Positions 30,130-42,934 of a DNA stretch of 64,000 nucleotides are shown here, piece after piece (position 1 is the stretch's first letter; every line of letters begins with the position of its first letter). The position numbers and the translations under genes are program-made. The notes under the pieces were generated by a model. The model saw nothing but the letters and a program-made list of their open reading frames with translations, searched no databases and was not told where the DNA came from. Source of the stretch: Erinaceus europaeus (taxonomy: Eukaryota > Chordata > Mammalia > Eulipotyphla > Erinaceidae); the NCBI RefSeq assembly GCF_950295315.1, contig NC_080172.1, positions 115,958,175 through 116,022,174 on the forward strand. Reading direction: 5' to 3'.

Positions 30130-30340
30130 GAGCTTCTAGGACCGAGGGTCATGGAAGAACATGAGAGTCTGTCATCCCACATCTGCATCAAGGTGGTGGG
30201 GACCTGAGGTTGTCCTTTGCTTTCTCACTGATCAAAGCATCAGCCGCAGGGTGTGACGGAAGGAGGGAAGGAGGGCAAGAGAGGAGGAAGGGTTGGGAGA
30301 GAAAGAGAAGGAGGAGGCAAAGGAATGGGAGCTGCCCCCT
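30130..30340. repeat. Second copy of the 26.60-kb segment
   Basis: CTAGGACCGAGGGTCATGG, GTGGTGGGGACCTGAGGTTG, CACTGATCAAAGCATCAGC, GGCAAAGGAATGGGAGCTG, in the same order and orientation as 26.60-26.80 kb. Similarity fades on both sides. Confidence 0.65.
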
Positions 30341-31000
30341 GAGTAGCTCTCTCTTACCCGTTTTCCACATGGTGTGACCAAGGCTCCAGAAGGTTAGCTG
30401 CCTTCTGAGAACTGCAGCGTCAGAAGCTGATGGTACCCATTAAGCTGAGCCTCCAAGGGCTGTTTTGCCAACACTCAGGCTTCACCTGGCATCTGGGTCA
30501 GGGCCTGGCACTGCCTCTGCTCCTTCTGGTCCCTCCCAGGACTCTCCCTTAATCCTTACTGCCTGGGTCTGGTCAGGCGAGGCAGCTCCAGATCAAAGGT
30601 CCAGAAGGAGGCTTGGGTGGTGCTGGCCGAGATGCACCACTGGCTGAGGTGGGGGACAGGCTTTCCCGGAGGCAGATGGAGGGCTGGGGGGGGGGGATGA
30701 GACCCCCTGCAAGTCTGCACAGGAGTCCTGGACTTCCAAATTTCAAGACCGAGCACTCAGTCTCTTGTCCTCACTGGACTCTGCAGGGCAGTGCTGCTGC
30801 GGCTTCTTTTCCAGATGAGAAACACTCTACAAACACTAGTCTTAGAAGAATTCAGGGTCTGTGTCCATTCTCTGTGGCCAACAGGTTGCTGTCTGATCAA
30901 ACTAGACTCATCCAGGATGAGCAGATTGTGACTGAGTGTGAACAAGGCTGCCAGTGCCCTTAGGAGAGTCTGGGGGGAAGGCATTTCTTTGCCTTTCCCA
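30341..31000. other. Non-repetitive left flank of the 11-kb minisatellite
   Basis: No SINE or L1 detected. Short open frames exist on both strands without recognisable domains. G9 run near 30688. Confidence 0.4.
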
Positions 31001-32820
31001 GCTTCTGGAGATGATTTCTCACTGGCTCTGGAGACCACCACTCACTGGCTCTGGAGACCACCTCTCACTGGCTCTGGAGACCACCTTTCATGGGCCTCTG
31101 GAGACCACCTCTCACTGGCTCTGGAGACCACCTCTCACTGGCTTCTGGAGACCACCTATCACTGGCTCTGGAGACCACCTGTCACTGTCTCTGGAGACCA
31201 CCTCTCACTGGCTTCTGGAGAGCACCTCTCACTGGCTCTGGAGACCACCTCTCACTGGCTCTGGAGACCACCTCTCACTGGCTTCTGGAGACCACCTTTC
31301 ACTGGCTCTGGAGACCACCTGTCACTGGCTCTGGAGACCACCTCTCACTGGCTCTGGAGACTACCTCTCACTGGCTCTGGAGACCACCTCTCACTGGCTC
31401 TGGAGACCACTTCTCATGGTCTCTGGAGACCACCTCTCACTGGCTCTGGAGACCACCTCTCATGGTCTCTGGAGACAACCTCTCACTGGCTCTGGAGACC
31501 ACCTCTCACTGGCTTCTGGAGACCACCTCTCACTGACTTCTGGAGACTACCTCTCACTGGCTCTGGAGACCACATCTCACTGGCTCTGGAGACCACCTCT
31601 CACTGGCTCTAGAGACCACCTCTCATTGGCTCTGGAGATGACCTCTCATGGTCTCTGGAGACCATCTCTCACTGGCTTCTGGAGACCACATCTCACTGGC
31701 TTCTAGAGACCACCTCTCACTGGCTCTGGAGACCATGTATCACTGGCTTCTGGAGACCACCTCTCACTGGCTTCTGGAGACCACCTTACACTGGCTTCTG
31801 GAGACCACCTCACACTGGCTCTGGAGACCACATCTCACTGGCTCTGGAGACCACCTCTCACTGGCTCTGGAGACCATCTCTCATGGTCTCTGGAGACCAC
31901 CTCTCACTTGCTCTGGAGACCACCTCTCACTGAATTCAGGAGACCACCCCTCACTGGCTCTGAAGACCACCTCTCACTTGCTCTGGAGACCACCTCTCAC
32001 TGGCTCTGGAGACCACCTCTCATGGTCTCTAGAGACCACCTCTCACTGGCTCTGGAGATCACCTCTCACTGGCATCTAGAGACCACCTCTCACTGACTTC
32101 TGGAGACTACCTCTCACTGGCTCTGGAGACCACGTCTCACTGGCTCTGGAGACCACATCTCACTGGCTCTAGAGACCACCTCTCATTGGCTCTGGAGACG
32201 ACCTCTCATGGTCTCTGGAGACCATCTCTCACTGGCTTCTGGAGACCACATCTCACTGGCTTCTAGAGACCACCTCTCACTGGCTCTGGAGACCACCTCT
32301 TACTGGCTCTGGAGACCATGTATCACTGGATTCTGGAGACCACCTCTCACTGGCTTCTGGAAACCACCTCATACTGGCTTCTGGAGACCACCTCTCACTG
32401 GCTCTGGAGACCACCTCTCACTGGCTCTGGAGACCACCTCTCACTGGCTCTGGAGACCACTTCTCACTGGCTCTGGAGACCACCTCTCACTTGCTCTGGA
32501 GACCACCTCTCACTGGATTCTGGAGACCACCCCTCACTGGCTCTGGAGACCACCTCTCACTGGCTCTGAAGACCACCTCTCACAGGCTTCTGGAGACCAC
32601 CTCTCACTGGCTCTGGAGACCACCTCTCACTGGCTCTGGAGACCACCTGTCACTAGCTCTGAAGACCACCTCTCACTGGCTCTGGAGACCACCTCTCACT
32701 GGCTCTGGAGACCACCTCTCACAGGCTTCTGGAGACCACCTCTCACTGGCTCTGGAGACCACCTCTCACTGGCTCTGGAGACCACCTCTCACTGGCTCTG
32801 GAGACCACCTCTCACTGGCT

Positions 32821-34472
32821 TCTGGAGACGACCTCTCATGGTCTCTGGAGACCACCTCTCACTAGCTCTGGAGACCACCTCTCACTGGCTCTGGAGACTC
32901 CCTGTCACTGTCTCTAGAGACCACCTCTCACTGGCTTCTGGAGACCACCTCTCACTGGCTCTGGAGATCATGTATCACTGGCTTCTGGAGACCACCTCTC
33001 ACTGCCTCTGGAGACCACCTCTCACTGGCTCTGGAGACCACCTGTCACTGTCTCTGGAGACCACCGCTCACTGGCTTCTGGAGACTACCTCTCACTGTCT
33101 CTGGAGATCATGTATCACTGGCTTCTGGAGACCACCTCTCACTGGCTTCTGGAGACCACCTGTCACTGGTTCTGGAGACCACCTCTCACTGGCTCTGGAG
33201 ACCACCTGTCACTGGCTTCTAGAGACCACCTCTCACTAGATTCTGGAGAACACCTCTCACTGGCTCTGGAGATCACCTCTCACTGGCTCTGGAGACCACC
33301 TCTCACTGTCTCTGGGGACCACCTCTTATGGTCTCTGGAGACCACATCTCACTGGCTTTTGGAGACCCCCTCTCACTGGCTTCTGGAGACCACCTCTCAT
33401 GGGCCTTTGGAGACCACCTCTCACTGGCTCTGGTGACCACCTCTCACTGGCTCTGCAGACCGCGTCTCATTGGCTTTGGAGACCACTTCTCATCGTCTCT
33501 GGAGACCACCTCTCATGGTCGCAGGAGACCACCTCTCACTTGCTTCTGAAGACCGCCTCTCACTGGCTCTGGAGACCATGTATCACTGGCTTCTGGAGAC
33601 CACCTCTCATGGTCTCTGGAGACCACCTCTCATGGTCTCTGGAGACCACCTCATGGTCTCTGGAGACCACCTCTCATGGTCTCTGGAGACCACCTCTCAC
33701 TGGCTCTGGAGACCACCTCTCACTGGCTCTGGAGACCACCTCTCACTGCCTCTGAAGAACACCTCTCACTGGCTCTGAAGACCACCTCTCACTGGCTTCT
33801 GGAGACCACCTCTCACTGGCTCTGGAGACCACCGCTCACTGGCTTCTGGAGACCACCTCTCACTGGCTCTGGAGACCACCTCTCACTGGCTTCTGGAGAC
33901 CACCTCTCACTGGCTCTGGAGACCACCTCTCACTGGCTCTGGAGACCACCTCTCACTGGCTCTGGAGACCGCCTCTCACTGGCTTCTGGAGAACACCTCT
34001 CACTGGCTCTGGAGACCACCTCTCACGGTCTCTGGAGACCACCTCTCACTGGCTCTGGAGACCACCTCTCATGGTCTCTGGAGACCACCTCTCACTGGCT
34101 CTGGAGACCACCTCTCACTGGCTCTGGAGACTCCCTGTCACTGTCTCTAGAGACCACCTCTCACTGGCTTCTGGAGACCACCTCTCACTGGCTCTGGAGA
34201 TCATGTATCACTGGCTTCTGGAGACCACCTCTCACTGCCTCTGGAGACCACCTCTCACTGGCTCTGGAGACCACCTGTCACTGTCTCTGGAGACCACCGC
34301 TCACTGGCTTCTGGAGACCACCTCTCACTGTCTCTGGAGATCATGTATCACTGGCTTCTGGAGACCACCTCTCACTGGCTTCTGGAGACCACCTGTCACT
34401 GGCTCTGGAGACCACCTCTCACTGGCTCTGGAGACCACCTGTCACTGGCTTCTAGAGACCACCTCTCACTAG
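32821..34472. repeat. Higher-order block 1 within the minisatellite
   Basis: This run of variant units recurs at 38519-40149 at an offset of 5,698 bp, falling to 5,677 bp after a 21-bp difference near 33.65/39.33 kb. The rare-unit order is shared: CGAC variant, GAGACTCCCTGTCAC, paired GATCATGTATC units, GTGACC, GCAGACCGCGTC, TCGCAGG. Confidence 0.85.
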
Positions 34473-35188
34473 ATTCTGGAGAACACCTCTCACTGGCTCT
34501 GGAGATCACCTCTCACTGGCTCTGGAGACCACCTCTCACTGTCTCTGGGGACCACCTCTTATGGTCTCTGGAGACCACCTCTCACTGGCTTTTGGAGACC
34601 ACCTCTCACTGGCTTCTGGAGACCACCTCTCACAGGCTCTGGAGACCACCTCTCACTGGCTCTGGAGACCACCTCTCACTGGCTCTAGAGACCACCTCTC
34701 ACTGCCTCTGAAGACCACCTCTCACTGGCTCTGGAGACCACCTCTCACTGGCTCTGGAGACCACCTCTCACTGGCTCTGGAGACCACCTCTCACTGCCTC
34801 TGAAGAACACCTCTCACTGGCTCTGAAGACCACCTCTCACTGGCTTCTGGAGACCACCTCTCACTGGCTCTGGAGACCACCGCTCACTGGCTTCTGGAGA
34901 CCACCTCTCACTGGCTCTGGAGACCACCTCTCACTGGCTTCTGGAGACCACCTCTCACTGGCTCTGGAGACCACCTCTCATGGTCTCTGGAGACCACCTC
35001 TCACTGGCTCTGGAGACCACCTCTCACTGGCTCTGGAGACGACCTCTCACTGGCTCTGGAGACCACCTCTCACTGGCTTCTGGAGACCACCTCTCACTGG
35101 CTCTGGAGACCACCTCTCACTGGCTCTGGAGACCACCTCTCACTGGCTTCTGGAGACCACCTCTCACTGGCTCTGGAGACCACCTCTC

Positions 35189-35700
35189 ATGGTCTCTGGA
35201 GACCACCTCTCACTGGCTCTGGAGACCACCTCTTATGGTCTCTGGAGACCACCTCTCACTGGCTCTGGAGACCACCTCTTATGGTCTCTGGAGACCACCT
35301 CTCACTGGCTTTGGAGACCACCTCTCACTGGCTCTGGAGACCACCTCTCAGTGGCTTCTGGAGACCACCTCTCACTGGCTTCTGGAGACCACCTCTCACT
35401 GGCTCTGGAGACCACCTCTCACTGGCTCTGGAGACCACCTCTCACTGGCTCTGGAGACCACCTCTCACTGGCTTCTGGAGACCACCTCTCACTGGCTCTG
35501 GAGACCACCTCTCACTGGCTCTGGAGACCACCTCTCACTGGCTTCTGGAGACCACCTCTCACTGGCTCTGGAGACCACCTCTCACTGGCTCTGGAGACCA
35601 CCTCTCACTGGCTTCTGGAGACCACCTCTCACTGGCTCTGGAGACCACCTCTCATGGTCTCTGGAGACCACCTCTCACTGGCTCTGGAGACCACCTCTCA
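35189..35700. repeat. Higher-order block 2 (copies also at 37.65 and 40.91 kb)
   Basis: A run with alternating CTTATGG and CTCATGG units starting 35189 recurs at 37651 and 40912 (offsets 2,462 and 3,261 bp). The copies differ by single substitutions such as CTGTAGACC in the last two. Confidence 0.8.
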
Positions 35701-38518
35701 TGGTCTCTGGAGACCACCTCTCACTGGCTCTGGAGACCACCTCTCATGGTCTCTGGAGACCACCTCTCACTGGCTCTGGAGACCACCTCTCACTGGCTCT
35801 GGAGACCACCTCTCAGTGGCTTCTGGAGACCACCTCTCACTGGCTTCTGGAGACCACCTCTCACTGGCTCTGGAGACCACCTCTCACTAGCTTCTGGAGA
35901 CCACCTCTCACTGGCTCTGGAGACCACCTCTCACTGGCTCTGGAGACCACCTCTCACTGGCTCTGGAGACCACCTCTCACGGGCCTCTGGAGACCACCTC
36001 TCACTGATTCTGGAGACCACCTCTCACAGTCTTCTGGAGACCACCTCTCACTGGCTCTGGAGACCACCTCTCACTGGCTCTGGAGACCACCTCTCACTGG
36101 CTCTGGAGACCACCTCTCACTGGCTCTGGAGACCACCTCTCACTGGCTCTGGAGACCACCTCTCACTGGCTTCTGGAGACGACCTCTCATGGTCTCTGGA
36201 CACCACCTCTCACTAGCTCTGGAGACCACCTCTCACTGGCTCTGGAGACTCCCTGTCACTGTCTCTAGAGACTACCTCTCACTGGCTTCTGGAGACCACC
36301 TCTCACTGGCTCTGGAGATCATGTATCACTGGCTTCTGGAGACCACCTCTCACTGCCTCTGGAGACCACCTCTCACTGGCTCTGGAGACCACCTGTCACT
36401 GTCTCTGGAGACCACCGCTCACTGGCTTCTGGAGACCACCTCTCACTGTCTCTGGAGATCATGTATCACTGGCTTCTGGAGACCACCTCTCACTGGCTTC
36501 TGGAGACCACCTGTCACTGGCTCTGGAGACCACCTCTCACTGGCTCTGGAGACCACCTGTCACTGGCTTCTAGAGACCACCTCTCACTAGATTCTGGAGA
36601 ACACCTCTCACTGGCTCTGGAGATCACCTCTCACTGGCTCTGGAGACCACCTCTCACTGTCTTGGGGACCACCTCTTATGGTCTCTGGAGACCACCTCTC
36701 ACTGGCTTTTGGAGACCACCTCTCACTGGCTTCTGGAGACCACCTCTCACAGGCTCTGGAGACCACCTCTCACTGGCTCTGGAGACCACCTCTCACTGGC
36801 TCTAGAGACCACCTCTCACTGCCTCTGAAGACCACCTCTCACTGGCTCTGGAGACCACCTCTCATGGTCGCAGGAGACCACCTCTCACTTGCTTCTGAAG
36901 ACCGCCTCTCACTGGCTCTGGAGACCATGTATCACTGGCTTCTGGAGACCACCTCTCATGGTCTCTGGAGACCACCTCATGGTCTCTGGAGACCACCTCT
37001 CATGGTCTCTGGAGACCACCTCTCACTGGCTCTGGAGACCACCTCTCACTGGCTCTAGAGACCACCTCTCACTGCCTCTGAAGACCACCTCTCACTGGCT
37101 CTGGAGACCACCTCTCACTGGCTCTGGAGACCACCTCTCACTGGCTCTGGAGACCACCTCTCACTGCCTCTGAAGAACACCTCTCACTGGCTCTGGAGAC
37201 CACCTCTCACTGGCTTCTGGAGACCACCTCTCACTGGCTCTGGAGACCACCGCTCACTGGCTTCTGGAGACCACCTCTCACTGGCTCTGGAGACCATCTC
37301 TCACTGGCTTCTGGAGACCACCTCTCACTGGCTCTGGAGACCACCTCTCACTGGCTCTGGAGACCACCTCTCACTGGCTCTGGAGACCGCCTCTCACTGG
37401 CTCTGGAGACCACCTCTCACTGGCTCTGGAGACCACCTCTCACTGGCTCTGGAGACCACCTCTCACTGGCTCTGGAGACCACCTCTCACTGGCTCTGGAG
37501 ACCACCTCTCACTGGCTCTGGAGACCACCTCTCACTGGCTTCTGGAGACCACCTCTCACTGGCTCTGGAGACCACCTCTCACTGGCTCTGGAGACCACCT
37601 CTCACTGGCTTCTGGAGACCACCTCTCACTGGCTCTGGAGACCACCTCTCATGGTCTCTGGAGACCACCTGTCACTGGCTCTGGAGACCACCTCTTATGG
37701 TCTCTGGAGACCACCTCTCACTGGCTCTGGAGACCACCTCTTATGGTCTCTGGAGACCACCTCTCACTGGCTTTGGAGACCACCTCTCACTGGCTCTGTA
37801 GACCACCTCTCAGTGGCTTCTGGAGACCACCTCTCACTGGCTTCTGGAGACCACCTCTCACTGGCTCTGGAGACCACCTCTCACTGGCTCTGGAGACCAC
37901 CTCTCACTGGCTCTGGAGACCACCTCTCACTGGCTTCTGGAGACCACCTCTCACTGGCTCTGGAGACCACCTCTCACTGGCTCTGGAGACCACCTCTCAC
38001 TGGCTTCTGGAGACCACCTCTCACTGGCTCTGGAGACCACCTCTCATGGTCTCTGGAGACCACCTCTCACTGGCTCTGGAGACCACCTCTCATGGTCTCT
38101 GGAGACCACATCTCACTGGCTCTGGAGACCACCTCTCACTGGCTCTGGAGACCACCTCTCAGTGGCTTCTGGAGACCACCTCTCACTGGCTTCTGGAGAC
38201 CACCTCTCACTGGCTCTGGAGACCACCTCTCACTAGCTTCTGGAGACCACCTCTCACTGGCTCTGGAGACCACCTCTCACTGGCTTCTGGAGACCACCTC
38301 TCACTGGCTCTGGAGACCACCTCTCACTGGCTCTGGAGACCACCTCTCACTGGCTCTGGAGACCACCTCTCACGGGCCTCTGGAGACCACCTCTCACTGA
38401 TTCTGGAGACCACCTCTCACAGTCTTCTGGAGACCACCTCTCACTGGCTCTGGAGACCACCTCTCACTGGCTCTGGAGACCACCTCTCACTGGCTCTGGA
38501 GACCACCTCTCACTGGCT

Positions 38519-40149
38519 TCTGGAGACGACCTCTCATGGTCTCTGGAGACCACCTCTCACTAGCTCTGGAGACCACCTCTCACTGGCTCTGGAGACTCCC
38601 TGTCACTGTCTCTAGAGACCACCTCTCACTGGCTTCTGGAGACCACCTCTCACTGGCTCTGGAGATCATGTATCACTGGCTTCTGGAGACCACCTCTCAC
38701 TGCCTCTGGAGACCACCTCTCACTGGCTCTGGAGACCACCTGTCACTGTCTCTGGAGACCACCGCTCACTGGCTTCTGGAGACCACCTCTCACTGTCTCT
38801 GGAGATCATGTATCACTGGCTTCTGGAGACCACCTCTCACTGGCTTCTGGAGACCACCTGTCACTGGCTCTGGAGACCACCTCTCACTGGCTCTGGAGAC
38901 CACCTGTCACTGGCTTCTAGAGACCACCTCTCACTAGATTCTGGAGAACACCTCTCACTGGCTCTGGAGATCACCTCTCACTGGCTCTGGAGACCACCTC
39001 TCACTGTCTCTGGGGACCACCTCTTATGGTCTCTGGAGACCACATCTCACTGGCTTTTGGAGACCCCCTCTCACTGGCTTCTGGAGACCACCTCTCATGG
39101 GCCTTTGGAGACCACCTCTCACTGGCTCTGGTGACCACCTCTCACTGGCTCTGCAGACCGCGTCTCATTGGCTTTGGAGACCACTTCTCATCGTCTCTGG
39201 AGACCACCTCTCATGGTCGCAGGAGACCACCTCTCACTTGCTTCTGAAGACCGCCTCTCACTGGCTCTGGAGACCATGTATCACTGGCTTCTGGAGACCA
39301 CCTCTCATGGTCTCTGGAGACCACCTCTCATGGTCTCTGGAGACCACCTCTCATGGTCTCTGGAGACCACCTCTCACTGGCTCTGGAGACCACCTCTCAC
39401 TGGCTCTGGAGACCACCTCTCACTGCCTCTGAAGAACACCTCTCACTGGCTCTGAAGACCACCTCTCACTGGCTTCTGGAGACCACCTCTCACTGGCTCT
39501 GGAGACCACCGCTCACTGGCTTCTGGAGACCACCTCTCACTGGCTCTGGAGACCACCTCTCACTGGCTTCTGGAGACCACCTCTCACTGGCTCTGGAGAC
39601 CACCTCTCACTGGCTCTGGAGACCACCTCTCACTGGCTCTGGAGACCGCCTCTCACTGGCTTCTGGAGACCACCTCTCACTGGCTCTGGAGACCACCTCT
39701 CACGGTCTCTGGAGACCACCTCTCACTGGCTCTGGAGACCACCTCTCATGGTCTCTGGAGACCACCTCTCACTGGCTCTGGAGACCACCTCTCACTGGCT
39801 CTGGAGACTCCCTGTCACTGTCTCTAGAGACCACCTCTCACTGGCTTCTGGAGACCACCTCTCACTGGCTCTGGAGATCATGTATCACTGGCTTCTGGAG
39901 ACCACCTCTCACTGCCTCTGGAGACCACCTCTCACTGGCTCTGGAGACCACCTGTCACTGTCTCTGGAGACCACCGCTCACTGGCTTCTGGAGACCACCT
40001 CTCACTGTCTCTGGAGATCATGTATCACTGGCCTCTGGAGACCACCTCTCACTGGCTTCTGGAGACCACCTGTCACTGGCTCTGGAGACCACCTCGCACT
40101 GGCTCTGGAGACCACCTGTCACTGGCTTCTAGAGACCACCTCTCACTAG
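38519..40149. repeat. Higher-order block 1, second copy
   Basis: Repeats the variant-unit order of 32821-34472, including the TCGCAGG unit (39216) and the GCAGACCGCGTC unit (39150). Divergence is limited to scattered single bases and a one-unit change, implying a recent multi-kilobase duplication. Confidence 0.85.
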
Positions 40150-42034
40150 ATTCTGGAGAACACCTCTCACTGGCTCTGGAGATCACCTCTCACTGGCTCT
40201 GGAGACCACCTATTATGGTCTCTGGAGACCACCTCTCACTGGCTTTTGGAGACCACCTCTCACTGGCTTCTGGAGACCACCTCTCACAGGCTCTGGAGAC
40301 CACCTCTCACTGGCTCTGGAGACCACCTCTCACTGGCTCTAGAGACCACCTCTCACTGCCTCTGAAGACCACCTCTCACTGGCTCTGGAGACCACCTCTC
40401 ACTGGCTCTGGAGACCACCTCTCACTGGCTCTGGAGACCACCTCTCACTGCCTCTAAAGAACGCCTCTCACTGGCTCTGAAGACCACCTCTCACTGGCTT
40501 CTGGAGACCACCTCTCACTGGCTCTGGAGACCACCGCTCACTGGCTTCTGGAGACCACCTCTCACTGGCTCTGGAGACCACCTCTCACTGGCTTCTGGAG
40601 ACCACCTCTCACTGGCTCTGGAGACCACCTCTCACTGGCTCTGGAGACCACCTCTCACTGGCTCTGGAGACCGCCTCTCACTGGCTCTGGAGACCACCTC
40701 TCACTGGCTCTGGAGACCACCTCTCACTGGCTCTGGAGACCACCTCTCACTGGCTCTGGAGACCACCTCTCACTGGCTCTGGAGACCACCTCTCACTGGC
40801 TTCTGGAGACCACCTCTCACTGGCTCTGGAGACCACCTCTCACTGGCTCTGGAGACCACCTCTCACTGGCTTCTGGAGACCACCTCTCACTGGCTCTGGA
40901 GACCACCTCTCATGGTCTCTGGAGACCACCTGTCACTGGCTCTGGAGACCACCTCTTATGGTCTCTGGAGACCACCTCTCACTGGCTCTGGAGACCACCT
41001 CTTATGGTCTCTGGAGACCACCTCTCACTGGCTTTGGAGACCACCTCTCACTGGCTCTGTAGACCACCTCTCAGTGGCTTCTGGAGACCACCTCTCAGTG
41101 GCTTCTGGAGACCACCTCTCACTGGCTCTGGAGACCACCTCTCACTGGCTCTGGAGACCACCTCTCACTGGCTCTGGAGACCACCTCTCACTGGCTTCTG
41201 GAGACCACCTCTCACTGGCTCTGGAGACCACCTCTCACTGGCTCTGGAGACCACCTCTCACTGGCTTCTGGAGACCACCTCTCACTGGCTCTGGAGACCA
41301 CCTCTCATGGTCTCTGGAGACCACCTCTCACTGGCTCTGGAGACCACCTCTCATGGTCTCTGGAGACCACCTCTCACTGGCTCTGGAGACCACCTCTCAT
41401 GGTCTCTGGAGACCACCTCTCACTGGCTCTGGAGACCACCTCTCACTGGCTCTGGAGACCACCTCTCAGTGGCTTTGGAGACCACCTCTCACTGGCTTCT
41501 GGAGACCACCTCTCACTGGCTCTGGAGACCACCTCTCACTAGCTTCTGGAGACCACCTCTCACTGGCTCTGGAGACACCTCTCACTGGCTTCTGGAGACC
41601 ACCTCTCACTGGCTCTGGAGACCACCTCTCACTGGCTTCTGGAGACCACCTCTCACTGTCTCTGGAGACCACCTCTCACTGGCTTCTGGAGACCACCTCT
41701 CACTGTCTCTGGAGACCACCTCTCACTGGCTTCTGGAGACCACCTCTCACTGGCTCTGGAGACCACCTCTCACTGGCTCTGGAGACCACCTCTCACTGGC
41801 TCTGGAGACCACCTCTCACTGGCTTCTGGAGACCACCTCTCACAGGCTCTGGAGACCACCTCTCACTGGCCTCTGGAGACCACTTGTCACTGGCTCTGGA
41901 GACCACCTCTCACTGGCTTCTGGAGACCACCTCTCACTGGCTCTGGAGACCACCTCTCACTGACTCTGGAGACCACCTCTCACTGGCTCTGGAGACCACC
42001 TCTCACTGGCTCTGGAGACCACCTCTCACTCGCT

Positions 42035-42197
42035 CCTCACCTTCTTCTCTTACTTTTACTACCCGCCAAATTATATCTCTTTGATTCTACTTTTCTTCAC
42101 AGTTCCCTTTGATGACTCTCAGGAAAGTCTCTCCACTTTGAAGGAATGTTATGATTAGATAAGATCACCTAGATCCAGTCATCTCAGAATCCTTAAC
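42035..42197. other. Right flank of the minisatellite
   Basis: The array ends at CTCACTCGCTCC and passes directly into AT-rich non-repetitive sequence. No target-site duplication with the left flank was found. Confidence 0.5.
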
Positions 42198-42386
42198 TTT
42201 TTTTTTATTTCATTTATTTATTTCATTTATTTATTTATTTATTTACTGGATGAAGACAAAGAGAAATTGAGAAGAGGGAGAGTGTATCTCTGCTTTCCCC
42301 GTACAGGTGGGGACCAGGGGCTTGAATCCAGATCCCTCCGCACTGTAACGTGTGTGCTTAACCAGGTGCGCCACTGCCTGGTCTCA
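42198..42386 (-). mobile_element. SINE-B copy
   Basis: T9 and TTTATTTATTTATTTACTGG tail, AAAGAGAAATTGAGAAG, GGTGGGGACCAGGGGC, GCGCCACTGCCTGG head. The middle is shortened. Confidence 0.82.
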
Positions 42387-42389
42387 ACT

Positions 42390-42929
42390 ATCACTCAGTA
42401 AGCATCTACTCTGCTTCTGACCTCATGTTAGGTGTCAAACAATGGGCTAGCTCCACGTGATACCTGACCACCCACAGGGTTCAGAGCCCTCCTAGTATGG
42501 AAGCTTCTGTTGCTATTAAAAGATGTTAAAACCAAAGGACCAAGCCCCGGTCAATCAGGGGTGAGCAGTAACCGTGCAAGCTGAGAGCGGTAGAACTGGG
42601 ACTTGAACCTGCAGTCCTCAGCTCTCCGCAGAGATCCAGCCCTTCCCTCTCCCCATCCAGTAGCTTGCTACCAGCTAAGCTGCCAGACTTGCTTCTGGCA
42701 CAGCAGGAGCTGCGTTTGAAGTTGCCTCTCCTGGCTCCAGGAGTGTAATTGGTGTGGAGAATTAATCACGGCTTTGTGGTTCTGCTTTCCCCACAGGTAG
42801 TCAGGCACTGCTGCCCAGAAAGAGAGGCAGAACCTGAATGCCAGGTAATGGTTTTTGTGCTGTTTATATGAAGCCGCAGGGAGGAGGTCAGGACAGCTCT
42901 GTTCTGGACACACATGCTTTTGGGAGTGA

Positions 42930-42930
<1 letters not shown>
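42390..42930. other. Mostly unassigned; contains a MIR-like piece
   Basis: 42575-42625 (GGTAGAACTGGGACTTGAAC) resembles minus-strand MIR. The rest has no recognised feature. Confidence 0.35.

Positions 42931-42934
<4 letters not shown>

Larger units (their letters stand above)
31010..42030. repeat. 11-kb minisatellite, 23/24-bp unit
   Basis: An uninterrupted tandem array of the core GGAGACCACCTCTCACTGG preceded by CTCT (23 bp) or CTTCT (24 bp), which implies roughly 470 units. Frequent variants are CTCATGG for CTCACTGG, CACCTGTCAC, CACCGCTCAC and GATCATGTATCAC. Each typical unit holds one BsaI-type GAGACC word; the CATGG variant makes GGTCTCTGGAGACC, two inverted GGTCTC/GAGACC arms 2 bp apart. 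Neither the 23-bp nor the 24-bp unit has a plus-strand stop in any frame. Three units of 23 bp give a 23-residue periodic translation, so open frames up to 536 codons (34980-36590) arise without coding. No start context, splice signal or non-repetitive protein is linked to them. Both flanks are sharp and non-repetitive. Confidence 0.97.

Noticed and set aside
32964..33122. Match to the human PRDM9-type recombination motif (CCNCCNTNNCCNC) in the minisatellite
   Set aside because: CCACCTCTCAC agrees only over the first bases and fails at the fixed T and later CC positions. Hedgehog PRDM9 specificity is unknown to me.
31010..42030. CRISPR-like array, because of regularly spaced short repeats
   Set aside because: There are no unique spacers between repeats; units are contiguous and the surroundings are mammalian.
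30938..42084. Series of long plus-strand open frames with SGDHLSLALETTSHWLWRP-type translations
   Set aside because: They are translations of the 23/24-bp minisatellite in every phase. The period of three units and the absence of stop words explain their length, and nothing links them to a start context, splice sites or a domain.
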